A DNA stretch of 64,000 bases, taken from NCBI RefSeq assembly GCF_030705305.1, contig NZ_JAUZEE010000002.1:62001-126000 (forward strand). The letters are read 5' to 3'. Positions 10,921 through 22,088 of this stretch are shown in pieces. The notes beneath the pieces were generated by a model. It did not search any database, was not told where the DNA came from, and saw only the letters and a list, made by a program, of their open reading frames with translations. The position numbers were made by a program, and so were the translations under genes. Every line of letters begins with the position of its first letter. Position 1 is the stretch's first letter. Source of the DNA: Leptothrix discophora. Its GTDB lineage: Bacteria > Pseudomonadota > Gammaproteobacteria > Burkholderiales > Burkholderiaceae_C.

Positions 10921-10962
10921 CCAGAAACGACAAGGCCCGTCACGTGGGCGTGGCGGGCCTTG
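10921..10962 (-). terminator. Probable intrinsic terminator of ssb
   Basis: Inverted repeat at 10931-10962, CAAGGCCCGTCAC / GTGGCGGGCCTTG, with one mismatch and a 6-base loop. Read on the minus strand after ssb, it is followed by a moderately T-rich tail (TCGTTTCT). It lies about 28 bases past the ssb stop. Confidence 0.6.
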
Positions 10963-10989
10963 CGGGGTCGGGCCGGGCGAATGGCCGGG

Positions 10990-11589
10990 TCAGAACGGGA
11001 TGTCGTCGTCCATGTCGTCGAAGCCGGTGGGCGACTTCTGTCCCTGCGACGGCGCGGGGGCCGGAGCGCGCGGGGCCGGGGGGCGGGCGGCCGGGCGGTC
11101 GCCGCCGGAGGGCTCGCGGCGGTAGCTGCTGGCACCGCCACCGCCACCACCACCACCACCGCTGCGGGCGCTCATGCCGCCGCCGCCGCCGCCCATGTCG
11201 GCGCCCATGTCGTGCTCGTCCATGCCGCCACCCATGCCACCGCCGCCGCCGCCGCCTTCACGGCCGCCAAGCAGCTGCATCTGGTCGGCGATGATTTCGG
11301 TGGTGTAGACGTCCTTGCCTTCCTTGTCCTGCCACTTGCGGGTCTTCAGGCGGCCTTCGACGTAGACCGGGCGGCCCTTGCGCAGGTACTCGCCGGCGAT
11401 CTCGGCCAGGCGGTCGTAGAAGACGACGCGGTGCCACTCGGTCTCTTCCTGGCGGTCGCCGTCCTTGCTTTTCCAGTTCCGGGTGGTCGCCACGGAGACG
11501 TTGCAGACCGCCGCGCCGTTGGGCGTGTAGCGGACTTCCGGGTCGCGTCCGAGGTTGCCGATGAGGATGACTTTGTTGACCGAGGCCAT
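10990..11589 (-). CDS. ssb: Single-stranded DNA-binding protein
   Basis: 199 residues. The N-terminal OB fold (residues 1-110) begins [19 protein letters not shown] and includes [21 protein letters not shown] and [12 protein letters not shown] glycine-rich linker with two poly-Gly runs separated by MDEHDMGAD follows, then a Pro/Ala segment and the acidic tip DDMDDDIPF that recruits partner proteins such as RecQ and RecO. The gene is divergent from recQ, whose product binds this tip in other bacteria. The poly-Gly linker is encoded by (CCG)n-type triplet repeats and may vary in length. Confidence 0.97.
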   Translation of the reverse strand: MASVNKVILIGNLGRDPEVRYTPNGAAVCNVSVATTRNWKSKDGDRQEETEWHRVVFYDRLAEIAGEYLRKGRPVYVEGRLKTRKWQDKEGKDVYTTEIIADQMQLLGGREGGGGGGGMGGGMDEHDMGADMGGGGGGMSARSGGGGGGGGGASSYRREPSGGDRPAARPPAPRAPAPAPSQGQKSPTGFDDMDDDIPF

Positions 11590-11636
11590 GGGCGCGCTCC
11601 TGTGTCCTGAAGAGAGGTGATCGTGTCTTGGATGGT

Positions 11637-11656
11637 TTCGCGACGGCCGTCGCGAA
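11637..11656. promoter_or_regulatory. Perfect 20-bp palindrome between ssb and recQ
   Basis: TTCGCGACGGCCGTCGCGAA is its own reverse complement over all 20 bases. It sits in the 173-base divergent spacer, 48 bases upstream of ssb and about 106 bases upstream of recQ. It could be a dimeric regulator site or a transcript hairpin. It does not match a LexA box. The function is inferred only from symmetry and place. Confidence 0.45.
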
Positions 11657-11762
11657 GCCGCAGATTGTGCCAGCCGACCCCGCCGGGGCGATCCCGCTTG
11701 AGAGGGATCGGCGCCTGGAAGCGCGCCGCTACCATCGCCCGCTTTCCGACGTTCCAGCCGCC

Positions 11763-13757
<1,995 letters not shown>

Positions 13758-13897
13758 ACGGCGGCGCGGGCTGGCCGCCGGTCGGACCCATCCGGCGGTG
13801 GCCCGTCACGGACGCGGCGTCGGATCCAGGCGACGGCGTCGGATTCGGGTCAACCCGGACTGGCAAGATCGATCGCATCCGAAGCCCCGATCCCGCC

Positions 13898-15061
13898 ATG
13901 ACCGCTGATGCCACCCCGTCGCCCGCCCGCCGATCACCCCGGCGCAAGGCTGCCCCCGCCCCCGCCCCCACCCCCACCCCGGCCACCCCGGCCGCCATGC
14001 GGCCCCGCCTGGACCTGGCGCTGCAGGGCGGCGGCTCGCACGGCGCCTTCACCTGGGGCGTGCTGGACGCGCTGCTGGAGGCCGACCGCTACACGCTCGA
14101 CGGCGTCTCCGGCACCAGCGCTGGCGCGATGAACGCGGCCGTGCTGGCCTGCGGCGTCGCGCGCGGTGGCGCGCAGGGCGGACGCGAGGCGCTGCGGGCC
14201 TTCTGGCTGGACGTCGCCGGCGTGCCCGAGTGCCTGGGTGCCAGCGTCGGCCGGACCCCGTCGCCCTTGTCCGCCTTGCCCACCTTCCCCGCCTGGCTCT
14301 TCAACCGCGATGCCTGGCCGCTCTACGGTCTCTGGGAATCGTGGTGGAAGAGCCTGTCGCCCTACCAGTTCAACCCGCTGAACCTCAACCCGCTGCGCGA
14401 CATCCTGCAGCGCCACGTCGACGTCGCGCTGCTGCGCGGCGGCCCGCTCAAGGTGCAGGTGACGGCCACGGCGGTCAGCACCGGCCAGCCGCGCGTGTTC
14501 AACGACGGCACGCTGTCGATCGAGGCGCTGCTGGCCTCGGCCTGCCTGCCGCAGATGTCCCAGGCTGTCGAGATCGACGGCGAGGCCTACTGGGATGGCG
14601 GCTACTCGGGCAACCCCGCGATCTGGCCGCTGATCTACGGCACCGAGGCGGTCGACGTGCTGCTGGTCCAGATCAACCCGCTGGTGCGCCCCGGCGTGCC
14701 GACCCGCGCCGCCGAGATCGCCGACCGCATGAATGAGATCACCTTCAACGCCAGCCTGGTGGCCGAGATGCGCGCCATTGCCTTCGTGCAGAAGCTGGTG
14801 CGCGAGCAGCGTGTGTCGGCCGACGACTACAAGGACCTGCGCCTGCACCGCGTCGCCGACGAGGAAGGCCTGGCGCCTTTTGATGCGTCGAGCAAGCTCA
14901 ACACCGACATCCGCCTGCTGGAGACGCTGTTCGGGCTGGGCCGCGCGGCCGCGACGCGCTGGCTGGCCGAACACGGCGATGCGGTCGGCCAGCAGGGCAC
15001 GGTCGACATCGGGCAGACGTGGCTCGCGCCCCGGGCGCAGCCCGGCCCTGGGGGCCGCTAG
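13898..15061 (+). CDS. Patatin-like phospholipase
   Basis: 387-residue lipid acyl hydrolase of the patatin/RssA type. The oxyanion loop GGGSHG (residues 44-49), the nucleophile elbow GTSAG (Ser74) and the catalytic aspartate in DGG (Asp233) are all present, so a Ser-Asp dyad enzyme is expected. The first about 34 residues are Ala/Pro/Arg-rich and look disordered. An internal ATG just before RPRLDLALQGGG is a possible alternative start. The stop TAG overlaps the stop of the convergent DUF481 gene on the palindrome CTAG (15058-15061). Confidence 0.88.
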   Translation: MTADATPSPARRSPRRKAAPAPAPTPTPATPAAMRPRLDLALQGGGSHGAFTWGVLDALLEADRYTLDGVSGTSAGAMNAAVLACGVARGGAQGGREALRAFWLDVAGVPECLGASVGRTPSPLSALPTFPAWLFNRDAWPLYGLWESWWKSLSPYQFNPLNLNPLRDILQRHVDVALLRGGPLKVQVTATAVSTGQPRVFNDGTLSIEALLASACLPQMSQAVEIDGEAYWDGGYSGNPAIWPLIYGTEAVDVLLVQINPLVRPGVPTRAAEIADRMNEITFNASLVAEMRAIAFVQKLVREQRVSADDYKDLRLHRVADEEGLAPFDASSKLNTDIRLLETLFGLGRAAATRWLAEHGDAVGQQGTVDIGQTWLAPRAQPGPGGR

Positions 15062-16053
15062 AACCTGTAGTTCAGGCCGGCGTCGATGCTGGATTCGGCG
15101 TTGCTCGGCGCCGAATCGAAGGGGAAGGCGCGGCGGTAGGTGTATTCGAGCTTGAGCCAGACCCGCTCGGTCAGCCGGCTGCGCAGGCTGGTGGCCAGGG
15201 TGCGGTAGTTCTCGCGCGTGGACCGCTCGTCGACCAGGCTGAACTTGAAGCCGAGGTTGTCCGACACGGCCATGTCGACCTTGCCGGAGACGGTGTACAG
15301 GCCCTCGGTGACGCTGTTGCCGTCCTGCTGGGTGGCCCAGCGCACGCCCGGTCCGGCCTCGAGCGTGAAGGACTGGCCGGCCTGCGGTTCCCAGCGTCGG
15401 CCGACGCCGACCCGCAGCGACTGCGACGAGCGGAAGAAGCCGTACCGGTTGTAGCGCGAGCGCGGCGAGATGAAGCCGTAGAACGGGTTGTCGGACAGCC
15501 AGGTGCGCCAGGCGACGTTGGTGTCGTACTCGTCGCTGTTGACGCTGGAACCGCCCCCGGCCACGCGCACGTACTCGCGGTTGAAGCGCAGCGCACCGGC
15601 GATCTCGGTGCGGGTGTAGCGGTACTCGACCTCGCCGTCGCCGGCATAGCGCCGGGTGGTCGACGCGCCGCTCGTGTTCGAGAAGGTGAAGGCGGCATCG
15701 ACGCGCACGTCCGGTGCCTCGGGCAGCACCTCGGGATGGCGCTCCTCGGGCGCCGGTCCGGACAGGTCGACGATGGTCAGGCCGTCGACGGTGCGGGCCG
15801 GCTGACCGGAGGTCCGCACGACCGGCGCCCTCGGCGCAGCCGGCGCTGGCGCGGGAACCGGCGCGACCACGGCGGGCGGCGGTGAGGCGACGACCGGCTC
15901 GGGTGGCAGGACCTGCTCGATCGCTGGCACGCTCTGGGCGGCGGCCGGCAGGGAGGCAACGCAGGCGAAGGCGAAGGCGACGGCGGCGGCGGCGGCACAG
16001 CGGGCCGCCAGGTGCGGAAGGTGCGGAACGTGCCGCAGGGACAGGTCGTGCAT
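15058..16053 (-). CDS. DUF481-like outer-membrane protein
   Basis: 331 residues with a Sec signal peptide (hydrophobic core CAAAAAVAFAFACVASLPAAAQ) and a Pro/Ala/Val-rich linker to about residue 85. A C-terminal beta-barrel domain with alternating strands follows and ends in the aromatic LNYRF expected for BAM-inserted proteins. Strand patterns such as LKLEYTYRRAFPF and SLRVGVGRRWEPQ fit the DUF481 (YdiY-like) family. The function is unknown. The linker could span the periplasm or bind peptidoglycan; that is speculation. It converges on the patatin gene with a 4-base overlap. Confidence 0.72.
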   Translation of the reverse strand: MHDLSLRHVPHLPHLAARCAAAAAVAFAFACVASLPAAAQSVPAIEQVLPPEPVVASPPPAVVAPVPAPAPAAPRAPVVRTSGQPARTVDGLTIVDLSGPAPEERHPEVLPEAPDVRVDAAFTFSNTSGASTTRRYAGDGEVEYRYTRTEIAGALRFNREYVRVAGGGSSVNSDEYDTNVAWRTWLSDNPFYGFISPRSRYNRYGFFRSSQSLRVGVGRRWEPQAGQSFTLEAGPGVRWATQQDGNSVTEGLYTVSGKVDMAVSDNLGFKFSLVDERSTRENYRTLATSLRSRLTERVWLKLEYTYRRAFPFDSAPSNAESSIDAGLNYRF

Positions 16054-16138
16054 GGGTGCAGGAGAACAGCGGCGGGCGACGCCGCGATGACGTCACCCGG
16101 TGGATCGGGCCCGGATTCTCACCGCACCGCAGGGTGCA

Positions 16139-16555
16139 TCAGAGGCGGTAGACGGTCTTCCAGCTGGTGTAGGTCGCGTGGCCTGCGTCATCCACCGCGA
16201 TGGCGCTGTAGCTGACGCCACCGTACGGCGTCGCCGGCATGACGGTGTCGACGGCATAGGGCCAGCTGTAGTCACGAACCATCAGCTGGGTCGCCCGGCC
16301 GCTGCCGTCGTCGTACCAGAACTCGACGTACTTGATCGCGTAGTCGTCGCGGGCATCGGCATCGAGCGCGATGCGGTCGCCGGCATAGGCCTGGGAGCGG
16401 CTGACGTTCAGCGTGACCGCCGGCGGCGAGTCGGACGAGCCATCGATGCCGACGTAGACCCCGCCGCCACAACCGGCCAGGGCCAGCGTGGCGGTGAGCA
16501 GCAGGGCGCCGACGGCGCGGCGGGCGGTGACTTGGGGGTGGGATGCGCGGGGCAT
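16139..16555 (-). CDS. Small lipoprotein with Ig-like fold
   Basis: 138 residues with signal peptide and lipobox LALAGC. The mature part reads like one Ig/PKD-type sandwich: PAVTLNVSRSQAYAGDRIALDADARD, YVEFWYDDGS and the ending AIAVDDAGHATYTSW. No catalytic motif is seen. It lies between the DUF481 protein (85-base gap) and ackA (54-base gap), all on the minus strand. Function unknown. Confidence 0.65.
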   Translation of the reverse strand: MPRASHPQVTARRAVGALLLTATLALAGCGGGVYVGIDGSSDSPPAVTLNVSRSQAYAGDRIALDADARDDYAIKYVEFWYDDGSGRATQLMVRDYSWPYAVDTVMPATPYGGVSYSAIAVDDAGHATYTSWKTVYRL

Positions 16556-16609
16556 GTCGCCATAACCCGGTCGAGACGGGGCCGGTTGACAGGGTTCGGT
16601 CAGGCCCGT

Positions 16610-17890
16610 TCAGACCGGGGGGCGGCGCGGCGTCGGCGTGGCGCGGTCCAGCAGGGTCCAGGCGGCGTCGGCGGCGACGCGGCCCTCGTCGGTCGGCACG
16701 ACCCAGACCTCGACCCGGCTGCCCGGCAGGTGGACGGCCATGACGCGGTCGCCGCGGGCCGCCTCGTTGGCGGCGTTGTCCAGCTGCACGTCCAGGTGGG
16801 CCAGGCCGTGGACCAGCTCGGCGCGGGTCTGGGCGTCGTGTTCGCCGATGCCGCCGGTGAAGGCGATCAGGTCGATGCCGCCGAGCACCGCACCGAGCGC
16901 GCCGGCCTCGCGCCGCAGTCGGTAGTCGAACAGGTCGATGGCGGACTGCGCGGCGGCATGGCCCTCGGCGGTCGCCCGGCGCAGCTCGCGCAGGTCGCCG
17001 CTGAGGCCGGAGACGCCGCGCAGGCCGCTCTCGCGGTAGAGCAGGTTCTCGACCTGGGCCAGCGTCCAGCCCTGGCGCCACAGGTGCAGCACGATGCCCG
17101 GATCGAGCTGGCCGCAACGGCTGCCCATCATCAGGCCGTCGAGCGCCGAGAAGCCCATCGACGAGGCCACGCTGAGCCCGCCCGAGGCGGCGCACAGGCT
17201 GGCGCCGCTGCCCAGGTGCGCCATCAGCACGCGGCCGGAGGCGCGCTCGCTGCGGCGTTGCAGCGCCTGCATCACGAACTGGTAGGACAGGCCGTGGAAG
17301 CCGTAGCGACGCAGGCCCTGCTCGTGCAGGTCGGCGGGCAGGGCGTAGCGCTGTTCGAGCTTGGGCAGGCTGGCGTGGAAGGCGGTGTCGAAGCAGCCGA
17401 TCTGCGGCAGCCCCGGCCAGGCCCGGCGCAGTGCGCGCACGCCGGCCAGGTTGTGCGGCTGGTGCAGCGGCGCCAGGGGTTCGAGCGTGCCGAGCATCGC
17501 CAGCACCGCGTCGTCGAGCACCACGGGGGCGCGGAAATGCGGTCCGCCATGCACGATCCGGTGCGCCACCGCGACCACCTGCACCGTCGGCGCACGTGCC
17601 GCGAGGTGGTCCTGCATCGCGCGCAGGGCGGTGTCGTGGTGGCGGCTGTCGTCGCCGTCCATCTCGATCGGGCGCGCTGGCTGGCCCTCGATGCTCAGCC
17701 GGGCGCTGCCGCCGGGCTGCAGGCCGTCGATCTGGCCCCGTGCGAAGGCGGGGGAGCGGTCGTGCAGGCCGCTGGCGTCGCCACGGGGGTAGAGCGCGAA
17801 CTTCAGGGAAGACGAGCCGGCATTGACCACCAGCACGGCCGGCTGAGGTGCGCCGCTGGCAGCGGCCGGGGCGGATTCGACGGTTGGCAA
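16610..17890 (-). CDS. ackA: Acetate kinase
   Basis: Converts acetate and ATP to acetyl-phosphate, reversibly. About 426 residues. The N-terminal strand VLVVNAGSSSLKFALY is the ASKHA phosphate-binding signature. Further hallmarks are HRIVHGG, FDTAFH, YGFHGLSYQ, HLGSGASLCA, MGFSALDGLMMG and DLIAFTGGIGEH. The start is taken as TTG at 17888-17890 because GGAG lies 7 bases upstream and the family N-terminus follows within 18 residues. An ATG about 100 bases further up would add a low-complexity leader. No pta gene is adjacent, which is unusual for ackA. Confidence 0.93.
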   Translation of the reverse strand: MPTVESAPAAASGAPQPAVLVVNAGSSSLKFALYPRGDASGLHDRSPAFARGQIDGLQPGGSARLSIEGQPARPIEMDGDDSRHHDTALRAMQDHLAARAPTVQVVAVAHRIVHGGPHFRAPVVLDDAVLAMLGTLEPLAPLHQPHNLAGVRALRRAWPGLPQIGCFDTAFHASLPKLEQRYALPADLHEQGLRRYGFHGLSYQFVMQALQRRSERASGRVLMAHLGSGASLCAASGGLSVASSMGFSALDGLMMGSRCGQLDPGIVLHLWRQGWTLAQVENLLYRESGLRGVSGLSGDLRELRRATAEGHAAAQSAIDLFDYRLRREAGALGAVLGGIDLIAFTGGIGEHDAQTRAELVHGLAHLDVQLDNAANEAARGDRVMAVHLPGSRVEVWVVPTDEGRVAADAAWTLLDRATPTPRRPPV

Positions 17891-18089
17891 GGGCGGTCTC
17901 CAGGACAGAACAGGACAGAAGCGGTTGGGTTGTTGCCTGAAAGGATGCCTCAAGCCGGGCCCTGGCCCGTGAAGGTGGGGTGAAGGCTGCATCAGCCGCC
18001 GACCTGAAGGTCGCCCCCGCAAGGCCGGGCTTACACCCGATCGCGCCCCAGGTACGGCTATTGCAGAATCAGCCCGCTTTTCGTACGAC

Positions 18090-18125
18090 CGTTCACATGC
18101 ACGTTCACACGCACGTTCACACGCC
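18090..18125. repeat. Three tandem 12-bp repeats upstream of the BMP gene
   Basis: Three copies of CGTTCACACGCA with one or two changes (18090-18101, 18102-18113, 18114-18125), followed by a decayed fourth. They sit 34 bases before the start codon of the BMP gene, so they lie in its leader or promoter. They could be regulator sites or a simple slippage product. Confidence 0.55.
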
Positions 18126-18158
18126 AGTTCGCAACCGATCCTCACGGAGCCTCACAGC

Positions 18159-19169
18159 ATGACCCAGCGCCTGTCCCCCCGTCGCCTGATCCTGGCCCTC
18201 GCGGCCGCCTGTGCCGGCCTGGCCGCGCTGCCTGCCGCGCAGGCCGAACCGGCGGTGGTCTACGACGCCGGCGGCAAGTTCGACAAGTCCTTCAACGAGG
18301 CCGCCTACAACGGCATCGAGCGCTACAAGAAGGAGACCGGCGAGAGCTACCTCGACTTCGAGATCGCCAACGACACGCAGCGCGAGCAGGCCTTCCGCCG
18401 CATGGCCCAGAAGGGCGCCAACCCGATCATCGGCGTGGGCTTCACGCAGGCCTCGGCGATCGAGAAGGTGGCCAAGGAATTCCCGCAGCTGAAGTTCGCG
18501 ATCGTCGACATGGTCGTCAACCTGCCCAACGTGCAATCGGTCGTCTTCAAGGAACACGAGGGCTCCTTCCTCGCCGGCATGATGGCCGCCATGGCCAGCA
18601 AGACCGGCAAGGTCGGCTTCGTGGGCGGCATGGACGTGCCGCTGATCCGTCGCTTCCAGTGCGGCTACGAGCAGGGCGCGAAGTACGCCAACCCGAAGGC
18701 CGAGGTGCTGGCCAACATGACCGGCACGACGCCGGCCGCCTGGAGCGATCCGACCCGCGGCGGCGAACTGGCGCGCAACCAGTTCTCGCGCGGCGTGGAC
18801 GTGGTGTTTGCCGCTGCCGGGGGCACCGGCGTGGGCGTCTACCAGGCCGCCAAGGATGCCGGCAAGCTGGCCATCGGCGTGGACAGCAACCAGAACCACC
18901 TGCACCCCGGCACCATGCTGACCAGCATGACCAAGGGCGTCGACGTCGCGGTCTACAACATCGCCAGGTCCATCAAGGACAACAGCTTCAAGCCCGGCAT
19001 CACCGTGCTGGGCCTGAAGGAGAAGGGCGTGGCCGTCGCGATGGACGCCAACAACGCCAAGCTCGTCAGCGCCGACATGCAGAAGAAGCTCGCCGCCGCC
19101 GAGGCCGACATCGTCGCCGGCAAGATCAAGGTCGCCGACTACATGGCCGACAACGCCTGCAAGTACTGA
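18159..19169 (+). CDS. BMP-family ABC transporter substrate-binding protein
   Basis: 336-residue periplasmic binding protein of the basic membrane protein (PnrA/BmpA) family, which binds nucleosides or purines. The Sec signal peptide ends LPAAQA|EP and has no lipobox. Family features are VYDAGGKFDKSFNEAAYNG, IIGVGFTQASAIEKVAKEFP, VFKEHEGSFLAGMMAAM, GFVGGMDVPLIRRF and GVDSNQNHLHPGTMLTSM. It heads a four-gene ABC operon (binding protein, double ATPase, two permeases), which is diagnostic of this importer type. The substrate is inferred from the family only. Confidence 0.92.
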   Translation: MTQRLSPRRLILALAAACAGLAALPAAQAEPAVVYDAGGKFDKSFNEAAYNGIERYKKETGESYLDFEIANDTQREQAFRRMAQKGANPIIGVGFTQASAIEKVAKEFPQLKFAIVDMVVNLPNVQSVVFKEHEGSFLAGMMAAMASKTGKVGFVGGMDVPLIRRFQCGYEQGAKYANPKAEVLANMTGTTPAAWSDPTRGGELARNQFSRGVDVVFAAAGGTGVGVYQAAKDAGKLAIGVDSNQNHLHPGTMLTSMTKGVDVAVYNIARSIKDNSFKPGITVLGLKEKGVAVAMDANNAKLVSADMQKKLAAAEADIVAGKIKVADYMADNACKY

Positions 19170-19194
19170 CACCCCGAACGACCCCGGTCCCGAC

Positions 19195-20919
19195 TTGATC
19201 GCTCCAGCCCCCGCCACGGCCGGCCCGCCGGCCGTGCGCCTGATCGGCATCCACAAGCGCTTCGGCGCGGTGCAGGCCAACCGCGACGTCACCTTCGACG
19301 TCGCGGCCGGCAGCATCCACGGTCTGATCGGCGAAAACGGCGCGGGCAAGTCCACGCTGATGGGCGTGCTCTACGGACTGCACGCGCCGGATGCCGGCCG
19401 CATCGAGATCGACGGCCGCGCGCTGACCCTGGGCCATGCCCGCGACGCCATCGCCGCGGGCATCGGCATGGTCCACCAGCACTTCATGCTGGTCGAGCGC
19501 TTCACGGTGCTGGAGAACATCGTGCTCGGCGCCGAGGACAGCTGGCAGCTCGGCACCAGCCTGGCGCGGGCACGCCGCGAGGTGCTGCGCCTGTCCGACG
19601 AATACGGCCTGACGGTCGACCCGGACGCCCGCGTGCGCGACCTGCCGGTCGGCGTGCTGCAGCGGGTGGAAATCCTCAAGGCGCTGGTGCGCGGCGCGCG
19701 GGTGCTGATCCTCGACGAGCCGACCGGCGTGCTGACGCCGCAGGAGACCGAGCAGCTCATGCGCATGCTGGCGACGCTGAAGTCGCGCGGCACGACCATC
19801 CTGCTCATCACCCACAAGCTCAAGGAAGTGCTGGCCATCACCGACCGTGTCACCGTGATGCGGGCCGGCCAGGTCGTCGCCACCCGCGAGACCGCCGGCT
19901 GCACCGAGGCCGAACTGGCCGAGCTGATGGTCGGCCGCGCGGTGCGGGCGGTCGGGGATCCGGGCGTCGCGGCCCGGGCCGTGCCGCGGCGTCGCGGCGA
20001 TCCGGTGCTGGACGTGGCTTCCTTGACCTGGCGTGATCCGCTGGGCGTGGCCCGCCTGAGCGACATCGACCTGCGCCTGCATGCCGGCGAGATCGTCGGC
20101 GTGGCCGGCGTCTCCGGCAATGGCCAGAGCGAGCTGCTGGCGCTGCTGGCCGGGCTGCTGCCGGTGCAGCAGGGCAGCATCCGCATCGCCTCGCGGCGCG
20201 ACGGCGAGCCGGCCCACCGCTGCGATGCCCATCACCCGCCCGACCCGCGCCTGCTGCGCGAGCTGGGCGTCGCCCACGTGCCCGAAGACCGCCACAAGCT
20301 CGGCCTGGTGCTGCGCTTCCCGGCCTGGGAATCGGCGGTGCTGGGCTACCACGACGACGCCGAGCTGCGGCTCGGTCCGCGCTGGAGCCGCTGGACCGGC
20401 CTGATGGACCACCGCCGCATGCGCGCGCGCTGCCGCCGCATGATGGACGTCTTCGACGTTCGCCCGCGCGACGTCGAGCTGGCCTGCGCCAAGTTCTCCG
20501 GTGGCAACCAGCAGAAGCTCATCATCGCCCGCGAGTTCGACCGCCAGCCGCGCGTGCTGCTGATCGGCCAGCCGACCCGCGGCGTCGACATCGGCGCGAT
20601 CGAGACCATCCACCGCGAGATCCTCCAGCTGCGCGACGCCGGCTGCGCGGTCCTGCTGGTGTCGACCGAGCTCGACGAGATCATGGCGCTGTCCGACCGC
20701 ATCGTCGTGATGTGCCAGGGCCGCATCACCGGCAACTTCGAGCGGGCCGATGCCGACGAGGCCCGCATCGGCCTGTGCATGGGCCAGGTCGGCAGCACCT
20801 CGGCCTTCGACTCGACCCAGAGCCCGAGCGCGCTGCCGGTCGACGCGGCCGCTGCGCCGGTCCTGCCGCCGCCTTCGGCCGCGCGCGACGACGGCCGTCG
20901 GTCGGGAGACTTTCGATGA
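19195..20919 (+). CDS. ABC transporter ATP-binding protein, two fused domains (NupA/BmpB-like)
   Basis: 574 residues with two nucleotide-binding domains in tandem. Domain 1 has a normal Walker A (GENGAGKST) and Walker B (VLILDEPTGVLTP) but an atypical signature (LPVGVLQRVEI). Domain 2 has a degenerate Walker A (GVSGNGQSE) but a good signature (FSGGNQQKL). This asymmetry is typical of RbsA- and Bmp-type ATPases. The start is TTG at 19195, 25 bases after the binding protein gene. The C-terminal 30 residues are Ala/Pro-rich. It overlaps the next gene by ATGA, implying coupling. Confidence 0.93.
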   Translation: MIAPAPATAGPPAVRLIGIHKRFGAVQANRDVTFDVAAGSIHGLIGENGAGKSTLMGVLYGLHAPDAGRIEIDGRALTLGHARDAIAAGIGMVHQHFMLVERFTVLENIVLGAEDSWQLGTSLARARREVLRLSDEYGLTVDPDARVRDLPVGVLQRVEILKALVRGARVLILDEPTGVLTPQETEQLMRMLATLKSRGTTILLITHKLKEVLAITDRVTVMRAGQVVATRETAGCTEAELAELMVGRAVRAVGDPGVAARAVPRRRGDPVLDVASLTWRDPLGVARLSDIDLRLHAGEIVGVAGVSGNGQSELLALLAGLLPVQQGSIRIASRRDGEPAHRCDAHHPPDPRLLRELGVAHVPEDRHKLGLVLRFPAWESAVLGYHDDAELRLGPRWSRWTGLMDHRRMRARCRRMMDVFDVRPRDVELACAKFSGGNQQKLIIAREFDRQPRVLLIGQPTRGVDIGAIETIHREILQLRDAGCAVLLVSTELDEIMALSDRIVVMCQGRITGNFERADADEARIGLCMGQVGSTSAFDSTQSPSALPVDAAAAPVLPPPSAARDDGRRSGDFR

Positions 20920-22088
20920 GCGCCGGCGCAGCCTCAACCGCAGCCGCACCCGCGCCGCGCCCACTGCCGCGCTGGATTGACATCGGCGTGCTGCCGCTGC
21001 TCAACGTCGCGCTGGCGATGCTGGCCGCCGGCGCGTTGGTCGCGCTGCTGGGCCACAGCCCGTGGGCGGCGCTCAAGCTGCTGGCCGACGGCGCCTTCGG
21101 CAGCCCGCTGGCCTGGGGCTACACGCTGTACTACAGCACCAACTTCATCTTCACCGGGCTGGCCGTGGCGGTGGCCGCGCAGGCTGGCCACTTCAACATC
21201 GGCGGCGAGGGCCAGGCCACGCTCGGCGGCATCGGCGTGGCGCTGCTGCTGCTGGCGCTGGACGCGCACCTGCCGGCTGTCGTGCTGCTGCCCATGGTCG
21301 TGCTGGCCGCTGCCCTGTCCGGCGCGGCCTGGGCGGCGGTGCCGGCCTGGCTGCAGGCGCGGCGCGGCAGCCACATCGTCATCACCACGATCATGTTCAA
21401 TTTCCTGGCCAGCACGCTGATCGTCTGGCTGCTGGTGAACGTCATCAAGGAGCCGGGCACGCCCTCGGTCGAGACGCGTGCCTTCGCGCTGGCCGGCCAC
21501 CTGCCGAGCGCGCAGCAGATGGCCGCGCTGGCCGGCATCCCCCTGCCGGCCACGCCGCTGAACCTGAGCCTGCTGCTGGCGCTGGGCTGCGCCGTCGGGG
21601 TCTGGCTGATGCTGTGGCACACCCGGCTGGGCTATGCGCTGCGGGCGCTGGGCGATGCGCCCGATGCGGCCCACTACGCCGGCTTCAGCCCGAAGCGGCT
21701 GACGGTGGTCGCGCTGATGCTGTCGGGCGCGCTGGCCGGTGGCGTGGGCGTCAACGAGGTCAGCGGCGTGCACCACCGGCTGCTGCTGGACTTCGTCGCC
21801 GGGGCCGGCTTCACCGGCATCGCGGTCGCGCTGATGGGCCGCAACCATCCCGGCGGCATCGTGCTGGCCGCGCTGCTGTTCGGCGCGCTGGCGCAGGGCG
21901 GCTCCGAGCTGGCCTTCGAGATCCCCGCCTTCACGCGCGACATGGTCATCGCGGTGCAGGGCCTGGTCGTGCTGTTCTGCGGTGCGCTGGCGCTGATGCT
22001 GCGCCCGCTGGTGGTGGGGCTGTGGCAGCGCTGGCCGCAGGCGGTTCCGACGATGGCGGGCAGCGGAACCGGAGCCCGCCATGGATGA
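20916..22088 (+). CDS. ABC transporter permease 1 (BPD_transp_2 family)
   Basis: 390-residue inner-membrane permease of the branched-chain amino acid/ribose type used by BMP importers. About ten hydrophobic segments are visible. The conserved stretch AGHFNIGGEGQATLGG and the coupling region FTGIAVALMGRNHPGGIVLAALLFG contact the ATPase. It starts by ATGA overlap with the ATPase gene and overlaps the second permease by 8 bases, so the four genes are one operon. Confidence 0.92.
   Translation: MSAGAASTAAAPAPRPLPRWIDIGVLPLLNVALAMLAAGALVALLGHSPWAALKLLADGAFGSPLAWGYTLYYSTNFIFTGLAVAVAAQAGHFNIGGEGQATLGGIGVALLLLALDAHLPAVVLLPMVVLAAALSGAAWAAVPAWLQARRGSHIVITTIMFNFLASTLIVWLLVNVIKEPGTPSVETRAFALAGHLPSAQQMAALAGIPLPATPLNLSLLLALGCAVGVWLMLWHTRLGYALRALGDAPDAAHYAGFSPKRLTVVALMLSGALAGGVGVNEVSGVHHRLLLDFVAGAGFTGIAVALMGRNHPGGIVLAALLFGALAQGGSELAFEIPAFTRDMVIAVQGLVVLFCGALALMLRPLVVGLWQRWPQAVPTMAGSGTGARHG

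Noticed and set aside
11590-11762. LexA box before ssb or recQ
   Set aside because: No CTG-N10-CAG match of acceptable quality was seen; the palindrome there has a different core.
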